A DNA stretch of 62,729 bases, taken from an uncultured bacterium (lineage in GTDB: Bacteria; Hydrothermota; Hydrothermia; UBA1063; CAJXJZ01). The stretch is taken from positions 1 through 62,729 of the forward strand of contig CAJXJZ010000006.1 of assembly GCA_913055745.1 (NCBI GenBank), written 5' to 3'. The notes below the pieces were generated by a model that saw nothing but the letters and a program-made list of their open reading frames with translations, did no database searches and had not been told where the DNA came from. Positions 35,068 to 43,423 of this stretch are shown here, one piece after another. The translations under genes and the position numbers were made by a program. The first letter of the stretch is position 1. Each line of letters starts with the position of its first letter.

Positions 35068-36857
35068 AAATAACAGTTGGTATAAGAAGACTTTTCTTTA
35101 TCCTTATGTATCCAATACTTTGGTTTTTATCCGTAGTTTTATCTTTTTATCTTTTAAGCATCCATATAGATTTTATAAACCTGTGTTTAATGTTCTCTAT
35201 TTTCTTTGTTTTTAGAATACTGCTTTTAAATGCATTCCATTTGTTTGATGTGAGTTGGCGTTTTGTTAGTGTAGGAGAGGTGTTTGACCTTGGAGTTGCC
35301 CTCTTGCTTTCAGAGCTCCCTTCTATTTTAGTAATGTATCTTGTAAATCTTGCGCTTAATTTTAGACTAATAATCATTGAATTTACATTCTCAACTATGT
35401 TTTCTGCCACGCTCCTTTCATTAAAACGCGTATATCTTACATTTCGTTCAGCAGGAGGGCGTTCTAAAGGCGGAAGGAAGGCCATCTTAGTAGGGGATAC
35501 TCAGAGGGCTGAGAAGTTCTTACGTACGTTAGAAGGGATTTCCTCACCCTTTTTCATAGAAGGTATAATAGCCACAGATAATGCAAGAAAGGGTAACTTC
35601 ATTAGAGGGATAAAAATAGTAGGAACGCCCTATGACCTTACATATATTGTAAGGAACAGACTTTATGATACGATTTATGTTATAGGGGATGCACTCCGGA
35701 TAAACCAACTTAAAAACTTAATAAGAGAGTGTGAAAAGTCTAATATCAGAATACGTGTGGTTAGTATTGATATTGCTTACAAGAATAGTTCAATTTTTAC
35801 AGTAAGGGATGTAGATGCAGAGGACTTATTATTTAGAGGAGAGGTCACCATAAGTGCTGAGGTTATAGAAAAATTTATAAATCACAAAAGAGTTCTAATA
35901 ACAGGTGCTGCAGGTTCCATAGGAAGGGAACTTGGGTATCAAGTTGCAATGTTTACCCCATTAAAACTCGTTCTACTTGATATAGATGAAACCCGTGTGT
36001 ATTTACTTTCCGAAAAACTTAAAAAACAGTTTCCATATCTTGACATTGAGTATTATGTTGCTGATATAACCAATGAAGGCAAAATAAATCGCATTTTCAC
36101 AAAGGAAAAAATAGATGTTGTGTTTCATGCGGCTGCTTATAAACATGTGCCTGTAATGGAGAGGTTCCCGGACGAAGCAGTGAGGGTAAATGTGCTGGGC
36201 ACTTACGTCGTCGCAAAGACATGTGCTATACAAGGCGTACATAGTTTTATCCTTATTTCAACAGATAAAGCAGTAGAGCCAACATCGGTTATGGGTGCTA
36301 CAAAAAGACTTGCAGAAAAAATAGTGATAAGTATGGCAAGGGATTTTCCCCATACATCATTTATAGTGGTTAGATTTGGTAATGTTCTTGGTTCAAGAGG
36401 TAGTGTAATTCCAATTTTCAATGAACAAATCAAACAGGGTGGTCCTGTTACAATCACACATCCAGATATGGAACGATACTTCATGACTACCAAAGAGGCT
36501 GTTCTGCTCGTTCTTGAGGCAGGTTCTGTAGGTAAATCAGGTGAGATTTATGTACTTGATATGGGAAAACCTATAAAAATAGTTGACCTCGCAAAGGAAC
36601 TTATCAGGTTACATGGCCTTGAGCCAGATGTAGATATTATGATTAAATTTACAGGTAAAAGACCTGGAGAGAAGTTAAAAGAAGAACTATATTCTAATGA
36701 AGAGCGTCTCAGTAAAACTGAACTTGAGAAGTTATTAAGGTTAAAGCCAAATGGCCTTTATAACTTTGATTATGAGTCCTTTGTTTCAAAAGTAAGCGAC
36801 GCACTTTCAAACTATGATGAGAGACATCTAAGAAAGTTAATCCAGGAATCCCTATAG
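35064..36857 (+). CDS. Membrane UDP-sugar 4,6-dehydratase (FlaA1/CapD/PglF family)
   Basis: 597 residues. Four hydrophobic helices in the first ~125 residues anchor it, followed by a CoA-binding-like Rossmann domain (GGRKAILVGDTQRAEKFL) and the catalytic extended-SDR domain. The latter shows ITGAAGSIGRELG (~277), AAAYKHVPVMERFPDEAVRVNVLGT, and ISTDKAVEPTSVMGATKRLAE, where Met replaces the SDR tyrosine as in WbpM/PglF retaining dehydratases. It converts UDP-GlcNAc or a similar sugar to the 4-keto-6-deoxy form at the inner membrane, the substrate for the DegT enzyme encoded upstream. Confidence 0.94.
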   Translation: MKITVGIRRLFFILMYPILWFLSVVLSFYLLSIHIDFINLCLMFSIFFVFRILLLNAFHLFDVSWRFVSVGEVFDLGVALLLSELPSILVMYLVNLALNFRLIIIEFTFSTMFSATLLSLKRVYLTFRSAGGRSKGGRKAILVGDTQRAEKFLRTLEGISSPFFIEGIIATDNARKGNFIRGIKIVGTPYDLTYIVRNRLYDTIYVIGDALRINQLKNLIRECEKSNIRIRVVSIDIAYKNSSIFTVRDVDAEDLLFRGEVTISAEVIEKFINHKRVLITGAAGSIGRELGYQVAMFTPLKLVLLDIDETRVYLLSEKLKKQFPYLDIEYYVADITNEGKINRIFTKEKIDVVFHAAAYKHVPVMERFPDEAVRVNVLGTYVVAKTCAIQGVHSFILISTDKAVEPTSVMGATKRLAEKIVISMARDFPHTSFIVVRFGNVLGSRGSVIPIFNEQIKQGGPVTITHPDMERYFMTTKEAVLLVLEAGSVGKSGEIYVLDMGKPIKIVDLAKELIRLHGLEPDVDIMIKFTGKRPGEKLKEELYSNEERLSKTELEKLLRLKPNGLYNFDYESFVSKVSDALSNYDERHLRKLIQESL

Positions 36858-36866
36858 TTTTTATTA

Positions 36867-36896
36867 TTGAAAATTACACAAAGTCTGCCTTATAAT
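36867..36896 (+). promoter_or_regulatory. Promoter for the isocitrate-lyase-family gene
   Basis: TTGAAA (36867-36872), an 18-base spacer, and TATAAT (36891-36896). Six bases later an ATG at 36903 opens a 14-codon frame that ends one base before the start of the main gene. Confidence 0.65.
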
Positions 36897-36902
36897 ATAA
36901 AT

Positions 36903-36947
36903 ATGCACAAAGAAGCATTGATAAATATTTTAAAAATGGAGGCATGA
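36903..36947 (+). CDS. Possible 14-residue leaderless leader peptide (MHKEALINILKMEA)
   Basis: The ATG lies exactly where the leaderless starts of this window lie (six bases after TATAAT). The frame runs 14 codons, contains the GGAGG of the next gene, and stops with TGA one base before ATG 36949. It could be a real leader peptide coupled to the enzyme, or simply a chance ATG in a 46-base leader. Confidence 0.3.
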   Translation: MHKEALINILKMEA

Positions 36948-36948
36948 T

Positions 36949-37929
36949 ATGCAGGTATGTGATGATTTTGCCACAAGGGCAAACAGATTCCGCAGCCTAA
37001 TAAAAGGGGAAGGTCTCGTGTTAAGGCCATGTGCCTATGATGCACTCAGTGCAATAATGATAGAGAAAGCAGGATTCAGGGTAGTTGGAACAACAGGTTA
37101 CGGTATCTCGGCATCCTTGATAGGTCAGCCAGATATGGGTCTTGTAGGATATGGGGAGATGGTTGAGAGGGTCCGTACTATTGTAAACGCTGTAGATGTG
37201 CCTGTCGATGTTGATGCTGATACAGGATATGGGAATGCGATGAATGTTTATTGGACTGTCAAAAACTTTGCTGGCATAGGTGCTGCTGGAGTGAGGATAG
37301 AGGATCAAGTATGGCCCAAGCGCTGCGGTCATATGGAAGGCAAGCAAATAATTTCAAGAGAGGAAATGGTAAGAAAGATTAAGGCAGCAGTGAAAGCGAG
37401 GGATGAAGTAAATCCCTTTATGATAATAGGTGCAAGGACTGATGCAAGAAGCGTACTTGGATTTAAAGAAGTTATTGAGAGAGGAAAGGCTTATGCGGAT
37501 GCAGGTGCAGATTATGTTTATGTTGAAGCGCCTGAATCTATGGATGAAGTAGAGACACTTGTGAAAGAGATACCTGTTCCTATAGCATTTAACATTATAC
37601 CCGGTGGACGAACCCCGCCATTCACACTCAAACAACTTGAGGATGCAGGAGTTCGGTATCTTTCAGTGCCCATGGTTTGCCTTTATCCTGCCGTAAAGGC
37701 CATGCAAGAAGCATTAGAAGCACTCAAAAACAAGGACCTTGAAACCATGGTAAAACTTGGCGTATCATGGAGAGAGTTTAATGAAATAGTGGGACTTTCC
37801 AATTGGAGAAAATTGGAACTTGAACTACTTCCTGAGGATGAACTTATAAAAAAGTATGGCACATCTGATATTGAAGAAATAATGAACAAAGAGAAGGATA
37901 AAACAGAGGCTAAGTGGAGTAAGAAATAG
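36949..37929 (+). CDS. Isocitrate lyase/PEP mutase family enzyme (dimethylmalate/methylisocitrate lyase-like)
   Basis: 326 residues, cytoplasmic TIM-barrel family. It shows RPCAYDALSAIMIEKAGF, metal-binding VDADTGYGNAMNV, EDQVWPKRCGHMEGKQII with the catalytic Cys of the lyases (~126), and IGARTDA. The Cys-containing KRCGH loop favours C-C bond cleavage of a 2-methylisocitrate or 2,3-dimethylmalate type acid over phosphonomutase activity. No prpC or prpD gene is nearby, so the physiological substrate is open. GGAGG lies upstream of ATG 36949. A terminator-like hairpin follows. Confidence 0.87.
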   Translation: MQVCDDFATRANRFRSLIKGEGLVLRPCAYDALSAIMIEKAGFRVVGTTGYGISASLIGQPDMGLVGYGEMVERVRTIVNAVDVPVDVDADTGYGNAMNVYWTVKNFAGIGAAGVRIEDQVWPKRCGHMEGKQIISREEMVRKIKAAVKARDEVNPFMIIGARTDARSVLGFKEVIERGKAYADAGADYVYVEAPESMDEVETLVKEIPVPIAFNIIPGGRTPPFTLKQLEDAGVRYLSVPMVCLYPAVKAMQEALEALKNKDLETMVKLGVSWREFNEIVGLSNWRKLELELLPEDELIKKYGTSDIEEIMNKEKDKTEAKWSKK

Positions 37930-37952
37930 TCTGATTTTGTCTTTTTGCAATA

Positions 37953-37985
37953 GGGGAGGGCAAAGTCCTCCCCATCCCTTTGTTA
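37953..37985 (+). terminator. Rho-independent-like terminator
   Basis: GGGGAGG (37953-37959) pairs perfectly with CCTCCCC (37967-37973) across a seven-base loop, 23 bases after the lyase-family gene. The T-rich tract that follows (CCCTTTGTTATTTT) is imperfect, so termination may be partial. Confidence 0.6.
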
Positions 37986-37987
37986 TT

Positions 37988-38016
37988 TTGACCGATTGAA
38001 GTTCTTCGTTTAAAAT
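37988..38016 (+). promoter_or_regulatory. Leaderless-type promoter of asnS
   Basis: TTGACC (37988-37993), a 17-base spacer, and TAAAAT (38011-38016), then six bases (TTAGAT) to ATG 38023. No Shine-Dalgarno is present. This is the clearest example in the window of a transcript that should begin at the start codon. Confidence 0.75.
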
Positions 38017-38022
38017 TTAGAT

Positions 38023-39330
38023 ATGGCACAATGGGTTTATATTGAGGATTTAAAAAATCATATTGGAAACGAAGTTGAATTAAGGGGATGGCTCTATAAC
38101 AAGCGCAGTTCAGGTAAAGTAAAGTTTTTAATCATAAGAGATGGGACAGGATTTGTTCAGGGAGTTATGGTTAAAGGTAGTGTGCCTTCAGAACTATTTG
38201 AGCAGTACAAAGACCTCACTCTTGAATCATCTATAATTTTAAGTGGCACAGTACGAGAGGAGAAAAGGGCGCCACAGGGTGTGGAATTGGACATAAAAGA
38301 TTTTAATATACTTCAGAAGTCTGTGGATTATCCTATACCAAAGGTAAGAGAGGACAATATTCCTGATGTTGGCGTGCTTCTTCCTAAAAGGCATTTATGG
38401 ATTAGGTCTAAGAAACAATGGGCATTACTCAGGATAAGGGATACTATTGAAAAGAGCATAGAAGATTTCTATCACGAGAGAAAGTTTGTAAGAATAGATG
38501 CACCCATACTTACTCCATCCGCTTGTGAAGGGAGTACTACACTGTTTAAAACCGATTATTTTGGTGAGCCTGCATATCTTTCTCAGTCTGGTCAACTCTA
38601 TGTGGAAGCAGCATGCATGTCTTTGGGAAAGGTATATTGTTTTGGGCCTACCTTTAGGGCAGAAAAATCCAAAACGAGAAGGCATCTTATGGAGTTTTGG
38701 ATGGTTGAACCAGAGATAGCCTTCTATGAACTGGATGATATAATGGCACTTTCCGAGGAATTTGTGGAGTATCTCGTAAAAAGGGTGTTAGATGAACGAA
38801 AAGAAGAACTCTTAATATTAGGAAGAGATATAAGCAAACTTGAGAAGATAAAAAGGCCATTTGCGCGAATTACATACGATGAGGCAGTAGAGATATTAAA
38901 AAGTAAAGGTCTTGATTTTGAATGGGGTGATGATTTTGGTGGTGATGAGGAGACCGTTATTTCAGAATCCTTTGATACCCCTGTTATAGTCCACAGGTAT
39001 CCTGCAAAGATAAAGCCATTTTACATGAAAAAGGACCCTAAGAATCCTGAGGTTGTGTTAAACATGGACATGCTCGCACCAGAAGGATATGGAGAGATAA
39101 TAGGAGGCTCTCAGAGAGAAGAGGACTACGATGTCTTGCTTAAAAGAATGCAAGAAGAAAATCTTTCTTTGGATGATTATAAGTGGTATCTTGAACTCAG
39201 AAAGTATGGATCTGTGCCTCATAGTGGTTTTGGCCTTGGTATAGAGAGGACAATAGTTTGGATTTCAGGTATAAGGCATGTTAGAGAGGCCATACCTTTT
39301 CCAAGGCTATTGGATAAAATATACCCATAA
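38023..39330 (+). CDS. asnS: Asparaginyl-tRNA synthetase
   Basis: 435 residues, class IIb. The N-terminal OB-fold anticodon-binding domain (NEVELRGWLYNKRSSGKVKFLIIRDGTGFVQGV) is followed by class II motif 2 FRAEKSKTRRHLMEFWMVEPE and motif 3 GFGLGIERTIVWISGIRHVREAIPFPR. The residues around motif 2 (KSKTRRH) and the absence of the bacterial AspRS insertion point to AsnRS rather than AspRS, so this organism charges tRNA-Asn directly. It begins a plus-strand unit that continues into a small unknown gene and two glycosyltransferases. Confidence 0.95.
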   Translation: MAQWVYIEDLKNHIGNEVELRGWLYNKRSSGKVKFLIIRDGTGFVQGVMVKGSVPSELFEQYKDLTLESSIILSGTVREEKRAPQGVELDIKDFNILQKSVDYPIPKVREDNIPDVGVLLPKRHLWIRSKKQWALLRIRDTIEKSIEDFYHERKFVRIDAPILTPSACEGSTTLFKTDYFGEPAYLSQSGQLYVEAACMSLGKVYCFGPTFRAEKSKTRRHLMEFWMVEPEIAFYELDDIMALSEEFVEYLVKRVLDERKEELLILGRDISKLEKIKRPFARITYDEAVEILKSKGLDFEWGDDFGGDEETVISESFDTPVIVHRYPAKIKPFYMKKDPKNPEVVLNMDMLAPEGYGEIIGGSQREEDYDVLLKRMQEENLSLDDYKWYLELRKYGSVPHSGFGLGIERTIVWISGIRHVREAIPFPRLLDKIYP

Positions 39331-39342
39331 GGAGGATTTAAA

Positions 39343-39666
39343 ATGGCTAAATTAGAAAACACATCATTTTATGTAAGAAACGAGTTTAAAGAAGGGCTTT
39401 TAATGGTTAAAAACATGTACGAAAATAATGAATACAGCATGCTTGCCGTCTTAACAGGTATCTATAAATACGCAAAAGATTATTCTAAAGAAGAAGAGGA
39501 GAAAATATCTCTTTTTAAGTATCTTATCCTTTATCTTAAACATCTTATGGAGATGGATGAAAAAAATTCACTTGAGCACGAACTGGATTATTTGATTGAT
39601 ATTTTTGGGGATACAATGGAACCAGACTTTATTGAGTTGGTTAAAGAGATATTAGAGGAGGATTGA
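39343..39666 (+). CDS. Small acidic hypothetical protein
   Basis: I do not recognise the family. The 107-residue protein is predicted mostly helical, soluble and acidic, particularly toward the C-terminus (DTMEPDFIELVKEILEED). It has no signal, membrane helix or cysteine. GGAGG lies seven bases before ATG 39343, and it starts 12 bases after asnS. Its stop (TGA 39664-39666) lies just before the likely start of a glycosyltransferase, so it is part of the same transcript. Confidence 0.75.
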   Translation: MAKLENTSFYVRNEFKEGLLMVKNMYENNEYSMLAVLTGIYKYAKDYSKEEEEKISLFKYLILYLKHLMEMDEKNSLEHELDYLIDIFGDTMEPDFIELVKEILEED

Positions 39667-39670
39667 TCAT

Positions 39671-40723
39671 ATAAGGATTCTCCAGTTAGGAGACCTGTAT
39701 TCCTTTCATACAATAAGATGGCATAGAATACTGAAAAATGCAGGTTATGAAGTCTTAACCTCGGGTTTTGAGGTATCACAAGGGGATTGGGCAGATGAAG
39801 TAATTTATATAAAGCCCATCATAAAGAGGCGTCCTTTTCGGTATCTCTTCGTACCTGATAAGCTCAAAAGAATATACGATGATTTCAAGCCACAAATCGT
39901 TATATCTCACATGATTGGGTCTTATGGATATGTAGCAACAAAACTTCATAAAGGTAAAATCCTCATGGTTGGTTGGGGACCAGATGTGCTCATAACACCC
40001 TTTAAAACTCCATTCCATCGCTCGTTCATAAAGAAGGTTTTGAAAAGATCTGCAAGAATTGTTGTTGATTCAAATAATATGAGAGATATACTCCTAAATC
40101 TCGGTGTGGAAAATAGTAAAATAGATGTTTTTCCCTTTGGACCTTCTAAGGAATGGTATTTATTTCCAAAAAGAGAGCGTATTTTGAGTCCTTTGAGGAT
40201 TATAACGCATAGAAAACTTGAGCGAGAATACGATCCCTTTACGGTATTAAAAGCCCTAAATTTATTGGACAAAGGAGGTATTGATTTTTCTTTTACCTTT
40301 GCATCATTTGGCTTTCTTGAGCAAGAACTTAAACAGGAGATTAAAAAATTAAATCTTGAAAAAAAGGTAAGGATTACAGGGTATCAACAACTGTCCACTC
40401 TTATAAAAGAACTTTCAAAAGCGGATATTTATGTATCTGCAAGTCTTTCAGATTCCACAAGTGTTTCCTTGCTTGAGGCAATGGCTCTTGGCTTGTTCCC
40501 CATAGTAAGTGATGTAAAGGACAATTTAGAATGGATACATCCCCATAAAAATGGATGCATTTTCAAGCGAGGGGATGTTAATGGATTAGTTCAGTGCATT
40601 ATTAATGTCTTGAGTATGAGCGAGGAAGATTATAAAAAGGTTGTGGAATACAATTACGATATTATAAAAAAAATAAGACCTTTTGAAGAGAATGTATTAA
40701 AAGTGGTAGAAGATATAAAATGA
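39671..40723 (+). CDS. Family 4 glycosyltransferase with apparent ATA start codon
   Basis: The frame is open from 39656 (stop TAG at 39653) and reads IRILQLGDLYSFHTIRWHRILKNAGYEVL..., a normal GT4 N-terminus, long before the first ATG at 39911. No ATG, GTG or TTG exists in this frame before 39911. ATA 39671, nine bases after GAGGAGG, gives a family-like 350-residue protein starting at the expected position; a single-base change from ATG would explain it. The donor domain shows ITHRKLEREYDPFTVLKALNLL and SDSTSVSLLEAMALGLFPIVSDV. It overlaps the next gene by four bases. Calling it from 39911 would cut away the acceptor domain. Confidence 0.8.
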   Translation: MRILQLGDLYSFHTIRWHRILKNAGYEVLTSGFEVSQGDWADEVIYIKPIIKRRPFRYLFVPDKLKRIYDDFKPQIVISHMIGSYGYVATKLHKGKILMVGWGPDVLITPFKTPFHRSFIKKVLKRSARIVVDSNNMRDILLNLGVENSKIDVFPFGPSKEWYLFPKRERILSPLRIITHRKLEREYDPFTVLKALNLLDKGGIDFSFTFASFGFLEQELKQEIKKLNLEKKVRITGYQQLSTLIKELSKADIYVSASLSDSTSVSLLEAMALGLFPIVSDVKDNLEWIHPHKNGCIFKRGDVNGLVQCIINVLSMSEEDYKKVVEYNYDIIKKIRPFEENVLKVVEDIK

Positions 40724-41943
40724 GGGTGTTATTTATTTCCTTTTATTTTCCTCCGTATTCTGTCTCCACTCCTGTAACAAGGGCAGTTGAGATTATAAAA
40801 CATTTAAGAACTTTTGGCATTGAGCCTTTTGTTCTATCTCAAGAGGGGTTTGTGTTTGGTAAAAAAGACCGCTCTTTTGAACCTGATACAAAAGACATAC
40901 CTGTTTATAGGGTGAAGATGCCTAAGTTTGAGAAAAAATACGATAGAAAGACACCACTCTCTGGTATTATAAAAAATATAACCTGGCCAGATAATATGGT
41001 TTTATTTGCGATGAAAGGACTTTCCTTAGCATTACGCATTATAAGAGAGCATCATATTGATTTAGTTTTTACCTTTTCCCCACCATTTTCATCTATTTTT
41101 CTTACATATTTAATCCATAAAAGGACACATCTTCCCTATGCAATAGATATGCAGGACCCATGGAAGGAAGACTTATACGATAAATACAAAAACAAGATTC
41201 AGCAGAGTTTCACTTATTACTACGAAAGAAGAATATTTAAAAAGGCAAAGTTTATAACAGTGATCAATATGCCTATGGCAACCCTATACAAAAGTGAGTA
41301 TAAACTTGATAATGTATATTTTTTGCCCTTCGGATATAGAAAGCAGGATATTTTAATTATACATGAGATGAGAAAAGATGATAGATTGCGTTTCCTCTAT
41401 GCAGGAACATTGGGTGGAACATATAAAAATCCTTTCCCACTTTTTAAATCCATTGACCTATTCTTTTCCAAGCACTATGGGGCAAGGGCAGAATTCTATT
41501 TTGTTGGGAACAAGACTCCTGATGTTTTATCAAGGCTCTCAACATTTTCCCAAGATGAGGTAGTATCCATACCGTATGTTGAAAAAAAAGATATTTCAAA
41601 ACTCGTAAACAATGCCCATGTTCTTATGTTGTTATCCAGTGAGGGGAGAAACTCACATCTTGTCTCCACAAGTAAGGTGTATGAACTATTGAATATGAAA
41701 AGGCCAGTTGCGGCTTTTTTGCATGATGGATGGGTATATGACCTTGTAAAAAGATACACGCCTTTTATTACAAGATGGGATGATGTAGTTGGAATGGCAA
41801 GTATATTTGAAAAACTCTATGACTTATGGAAAGATGATAGCCTCCAAAAATATGTCCTTATGCCAAAGGAAGAATACGCCTATCCTTATATTGCACAAAA
41901 ACTGTATGATATAATAAAAAAACATACTCAAGAGCGTGGATGA
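40720..41943 (+). CDS. Family 4-like glycosyltransferase
   Basis: 407 residues. The N-terminus MRVLFISFYFPPYSVSTPVTRAVEIIKHLRTFGIEPFVLS and LPYAIDMQDPWKEDLYDKYKNK are typical of WbuB-like GT4 enzymes (acceptor domain with an Asp-Pro-Trp segment). The donor half (RFLYAGTLGGTYKNPFPLFKSI, HVLMLLSSEGRNSHLVSTSKVYELLNMKRPVAAFLHDG) has the E-containing loop. ATGA overlap couples it to the preceding glycosyltransferase. Its end overlaps the end of the Xer gene on the other strand by 16 bases. Confidence 0.9.
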   Translation: MRVLFISFYFPPYSVSTPVTRAVEIIKHLRTFGIEPFVLSQEGFVFGKKDRSFEPDTKDIPVYRVKMPKFEKKYDRKTPLSGIIKNITWPDNMVLFAMKGLSLALRIIREHHIDLVFTFSPPFSSIFLTYLIHKRTHLPYAIDMQDPWKEDLYDKYKNKIQQSFTYYYERRIFKKAKFITVINMPMATLYKSEYKLDNVYFLPFGYRKQDILIIHEMRKDDRLRFLYAGTLGGTYKNPFPLFKSIDLFFSKHYGARAEFYFVGNKTPDVLSRLSTFSQDEVVSIPYVEKKDISKLVNNAHVLMLLSSEGRNSHLVSTSKVYELLNMKRPVAAFLHDGWVYDLVKRYTPFITRWDDVVGMASIFEKLYDLWKDDSLQKYVLMPKEEYAYPYIAQKLYDIIKKHTQERG

Positions 41944-42812
41944 GCCCTATCATATGTCTCTTTCAGCATTTTTATATCAACATGGGTATAAACTTGTGTG
42001 GTAGTGATAGAGGAATGGCCTAAAAGTATCTGAAGAGTTCTTAAATCACAACCTGCCTGAAGCATTAAAGTGGCAAAACTATGTCTTAAAATATGAGGGT
42101 AAACCCTTTTTTTTATCCCTGCTTTCAACGCATAGTTTTTTAATATCTTGTAAAATCCAACCCTTGTTATGCGCTCTCCCCTGTAATTTAAGAAAAGGGC
42201 TTGTGTTTTCCTTCTCAAAAGTTGATTTCTTCCTTCTTTTATATACAAGAATAAGTATTTTTTTGCCATACTTCCAAAGGGTACAATTCTTTCCTTGTTT
42301 CCCTTTCCCAAAACCCTAAGAAAATCTTCGTCAAAGTCTATATCCTTAAGATTAAGGCCTACAAGTTCAGATACGCGTAGCCCAGAAGCAAAATCAAGTT
42401 CAAGCATGGCTCTGTCTCTCTGACCAATGGAAGTAGATAAGTCTGGCATATTTAGTATCATCTCCACCTCTTCTTTTGTAAGGTACTCCGGTATCTTTTT
42501 TGTTTTCTTTGGCATATATAGGAGTTTTGCAGGGTTCTTTTCAATATTGTGATATTCTGCCAGAAAGGAGAAAAATGATCTTAGACTGGATATAATCCTT
42601 TCCCTTGTTGAAGGTGCAAGGCCGTATTTACTTATAAAATTTACAAAATCTTGCAATTCGCTTTTAGTTATAGACAAGGCATCTATATCATCTCCAAGAT
42701 ATTCCATGAGTTTTTTTAGGTCCTGTTCGTACGCTTTTGCTGTATTGGATGAGTATCCCTTGTTTTCAAGCAAATAGGTAGTGAAAGATATTACAGCCTC
42801 ACGAAGTTCCAT
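41928..42812 (-). CDS. Xer-type tyrosine recombinase (XerC/XerD family)
   Basis: 294 residues, the usual Xer length. The N-terminal SAM-like core-binding domain is followed by the catalytic domain with the tetrad Arg in ASGLRVSEL (~146), the H-x2-R in HILRHSFA (~243), a later His in LGHSSITTT, and the nucleophilic Tyr in TQVYTHVD (~275). Its chromosomal housekeeping neighbours (ribE, trpS) and lack of phage genes suggest dimer resolution at dif rather than an integrase role. No dif-like site was identified here. Confidence 0.93.
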   Translation of the reverse strand: MELREAVISFTTYLLENKGYSSNTAKAYEQDLKKLMEYLGDDIDALSITKSELQDFVNFISKYGLAPSTRERIISSLRSFFSFLAEYHNIEKNPAKLLYMPKKTKKIPEYLTKEEVEMILNMPDLSTSIGQRDRAMLELDFASGLRVSELVGLNLKDIDFDEDFLRVLGKGNKERIVPFGSMAKKYLFLYIKEGRNQLLRRKTQALFLNYRGERITRVGFYKILKNYALKAGIKKRVYPHILRHSFATLMLQAGCDLRTLQILLGHSSITTTQVYTHVDIKMLKETYDRAHPRS

Positions 42813-43423
42813 TAAAACTTATAATGGCGCGCATTCTTTAAATACTCTTCTGTAACCTTTACAACATACTTTCCTATCATGTCAAACTCAAGGTTAACTA
42901 AATACCCAATCTTCATTCTTTTCACAGTAGTTATATTGTATGTATGAGGGATCACCTGTACAGAAAACCAGTCGGGTTTTACCTCATTCAAAGTTAAAGA
43001 TATACCATCTATAGCAATTGAACCTTTTTCAACCAGAAATTTATTGTATTTCCTTGGATATGTAATGGTTAATTTGTATGATGCCCCAACTTTTATTAGA
43101 CCTTTTACTTTTCCTGTTGTATCAATATGACCCGATACTATATGTCCCCCAAAAAATGCATCAGCACGCATGGACCTTTCAAGATTAACATATTGACCTG
43201 GGAGAAGATGTGTTTTGAATTTGGTTCTATTAAGTGTCTCCTCTGAAAGAAAGAATGTTGCAATGTTGTCTTTTATGTTTTCAACTGTAAGACACACACC
43301 GTCCACTAAAACAGAATCACCAATATTTGTGGAAAGAGACATCTTAATATCTATCCTCTTTCCCAACGATACATCCCATACTCTAACAATTTTTCCTTCT
43401 TCCTCTACAAGGCCAGTAAACAT
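42812..43423 (-). CDS. ribE: Riboflavin synthase alpha chain
   Basis: 203 residues with the two-fold lumazine-binding repeat: MFTGLVEEEGKIVRV opens the first half and GGHIVSGHIDTTGKV the second, with DGVCLTVENI and DGISLTLNEV as the paired strands. It makes riboflavin from two 6,7-dimethyl-8-ribityllumazine molecules. Single-base stop/start overlaps link it to trpS upstream and the Xer gene downstream. No other rib genes and no FMN riboswitch are seen here. Confidence 0.96.
   Translation of the reverse strand: MFTGLVEEEGKIVRVWDVSLGKRIDIKMSLSTNIGDSVLVDGVCLTVENIKDNIATFFLSEETLNRTKFKTHLLPGQYVNLERSMRADAFFGGHIVSGHIDTTGKVKGLIKVGASYKLTITYPRKYNKFLVEKGSIAIDGISLTLNEVKPDWFSVQVIPHTYNITTVKRMKIGYLVNLEFDMIGKYVVKVTEEYLKNARHYKF

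Noticed and set aside
41928-42812. Xer-type gene as a phage or island integrase
   Set aside because: Its length and motifs are those of housekeeping Xer proteins, it overlaps ribE in an operon, and no tRNA or attachment repeats are adjacent.
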